Shown piece by piece: positions 5,529 through 5,743 of a stretch of 5,743 nt of DNA. The stretch's first letter is position 1. Each line of letters starts with the position of its first letter. A model generated the notes under the pieces. It worked only from the letters and a program-made list of their open reading frames with translations. It was not told where the DNA came from and did no database searches. The translations under genes and the position numbers were made by a program. Origin of the DNA: DAOTXK01 sp034435395 (GTDB taxonomy: Bacteria > Chloroflexota > Anaerolineae > Aggregatilineales > Ch27); NCBI GenBank assembly GCA_034435395.1, contig DAOTXK010000425.1, positions 1-5,743 of the forward strand, in the 5' to 3' direction.

Positions 5529-5743
5529 TCACGGACGGCCCGCGTCGGCGCGGCCAGAGGCCGTGGGCTGCGGGCCACCTCCCGACTGGACATCCTGAGG
5601 GCGCGGCCAGACGCCCGTGCGGGAGTTCCGGTGCGGCAGCGGCTGGTCCAAAAGCTTGGCATAGATGTATTCCCCCACCACGCGCAGAGACGCCACCACC
5701 GGCGCTGCCAGGATCACGCCCAAAGCCCCGGCCAGGCTGGCCC
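5529..5743 (-). CDS. C-terminus of an AI-2E-family transporter (5' end beyond window)
   Basis: The reading frame enters from the right edge and is open for 70 residues before its TGA. It begins ASLAGALGVILAAPVVASLR and continues VVGEYIYAKLLDQ. This is the characteristic end of AI-2E-family (UPF0118/PF01594-type) multi-pass inner-membrane proteins: the last membrane helix with its APxxAxLRVxxxY pattern, then a short cytosolic helix. Members have been linked to autoinducer-2 export or Na+/H+ antiport, so the substrate here is open. About 40 Pro/Gly/Arg-rich residues follow (PLPHRNSRTGVWPRPQ onward), a tail that looks unstructured. Only a small part is visible, so the family call rests on one motif. 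Confidence 0.75.
   Translation of the reverse strand, partial: ASLAGALGVILAAPVVASLRVVGEYIYAKLLDQPLPHRNSRTGVWPRPQDVQSGGGPQPTASGRADAGRP

Noticed and set aside
5143..5598. 151-codon plus-strand ORF across the small gene and the transporter end
   Set aside because: It is antisense to two better-supported genes, and its product is Pro/Arg/His-rich without recognisable motifs.

Overview
The window is GC-rich and gene-dense. It holds seven protein genes, two of them cut by the window edges. The organism is probably a member of Chloroflexota, most likely an Anaerolineae-type lineage. The main clues are a secreted binding protein ending in a Thr/Pro-rich 'TPTPT' linker (common in that phylum), high GC, and small redox and zinc-ribbon proteins. 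This placement is an inference from composition and gene style; there is no rRNA or other marker here.

Layout. (1) 1-1267, minus: a secreted substrate-binding protein of the branched-chain amino acid type, cut by the left edge inside its linker. (2) 1268-1489: the divergent intergenic space, with a small AT-rich promoter-like island. (3) 1490-4066, plus: yqeK (HD-domain Ap4A hydrolase), pfkA (ATP-type 6-phosphofructokinase) and dprA (DNA-processing protein). pfkA has its own plausible promoter and a strong ribosome binding site. pfkA and dprA overlap by 4 bases and are probably translationally coupled. (4) 4083-4577, minus, convergent with dprA: an unrecognised protein with two Cys4 zinc-ribbon-like modules. 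(5) 4578-4810: a 233-base non-coding gap rich in inverted repeats. It includes a terminator-like hairpin behind the next gene and two mutually exclusive hairpins. (6) 4811-5128, minus: a glutaredoxin-fold protein with a CxxS active site and no second cysteine, behind a good promoter. (7) 5281-5466, minus: an unrecognised acidic 61-residue protein. (8) 5529-5743, minus: the C-terminus of an AI-2E-family membrane transporter, cut by the right edge.

How the parts fit. No single pathway ties the genes together. YqeK (dinucleotide clearance) and PfkA (glycolysis) are housekeeping enzymes, and DprA handles incoming single-stranded DNA. The minus-strand block looks like separate small units rather than one operon. 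There is no sign of a mobile element, CRISPR array, tRNA or rRNA. The best candidate for something undescribed is the structured gap at about 4593-4801; the next is the pair of unrecognised small genes.
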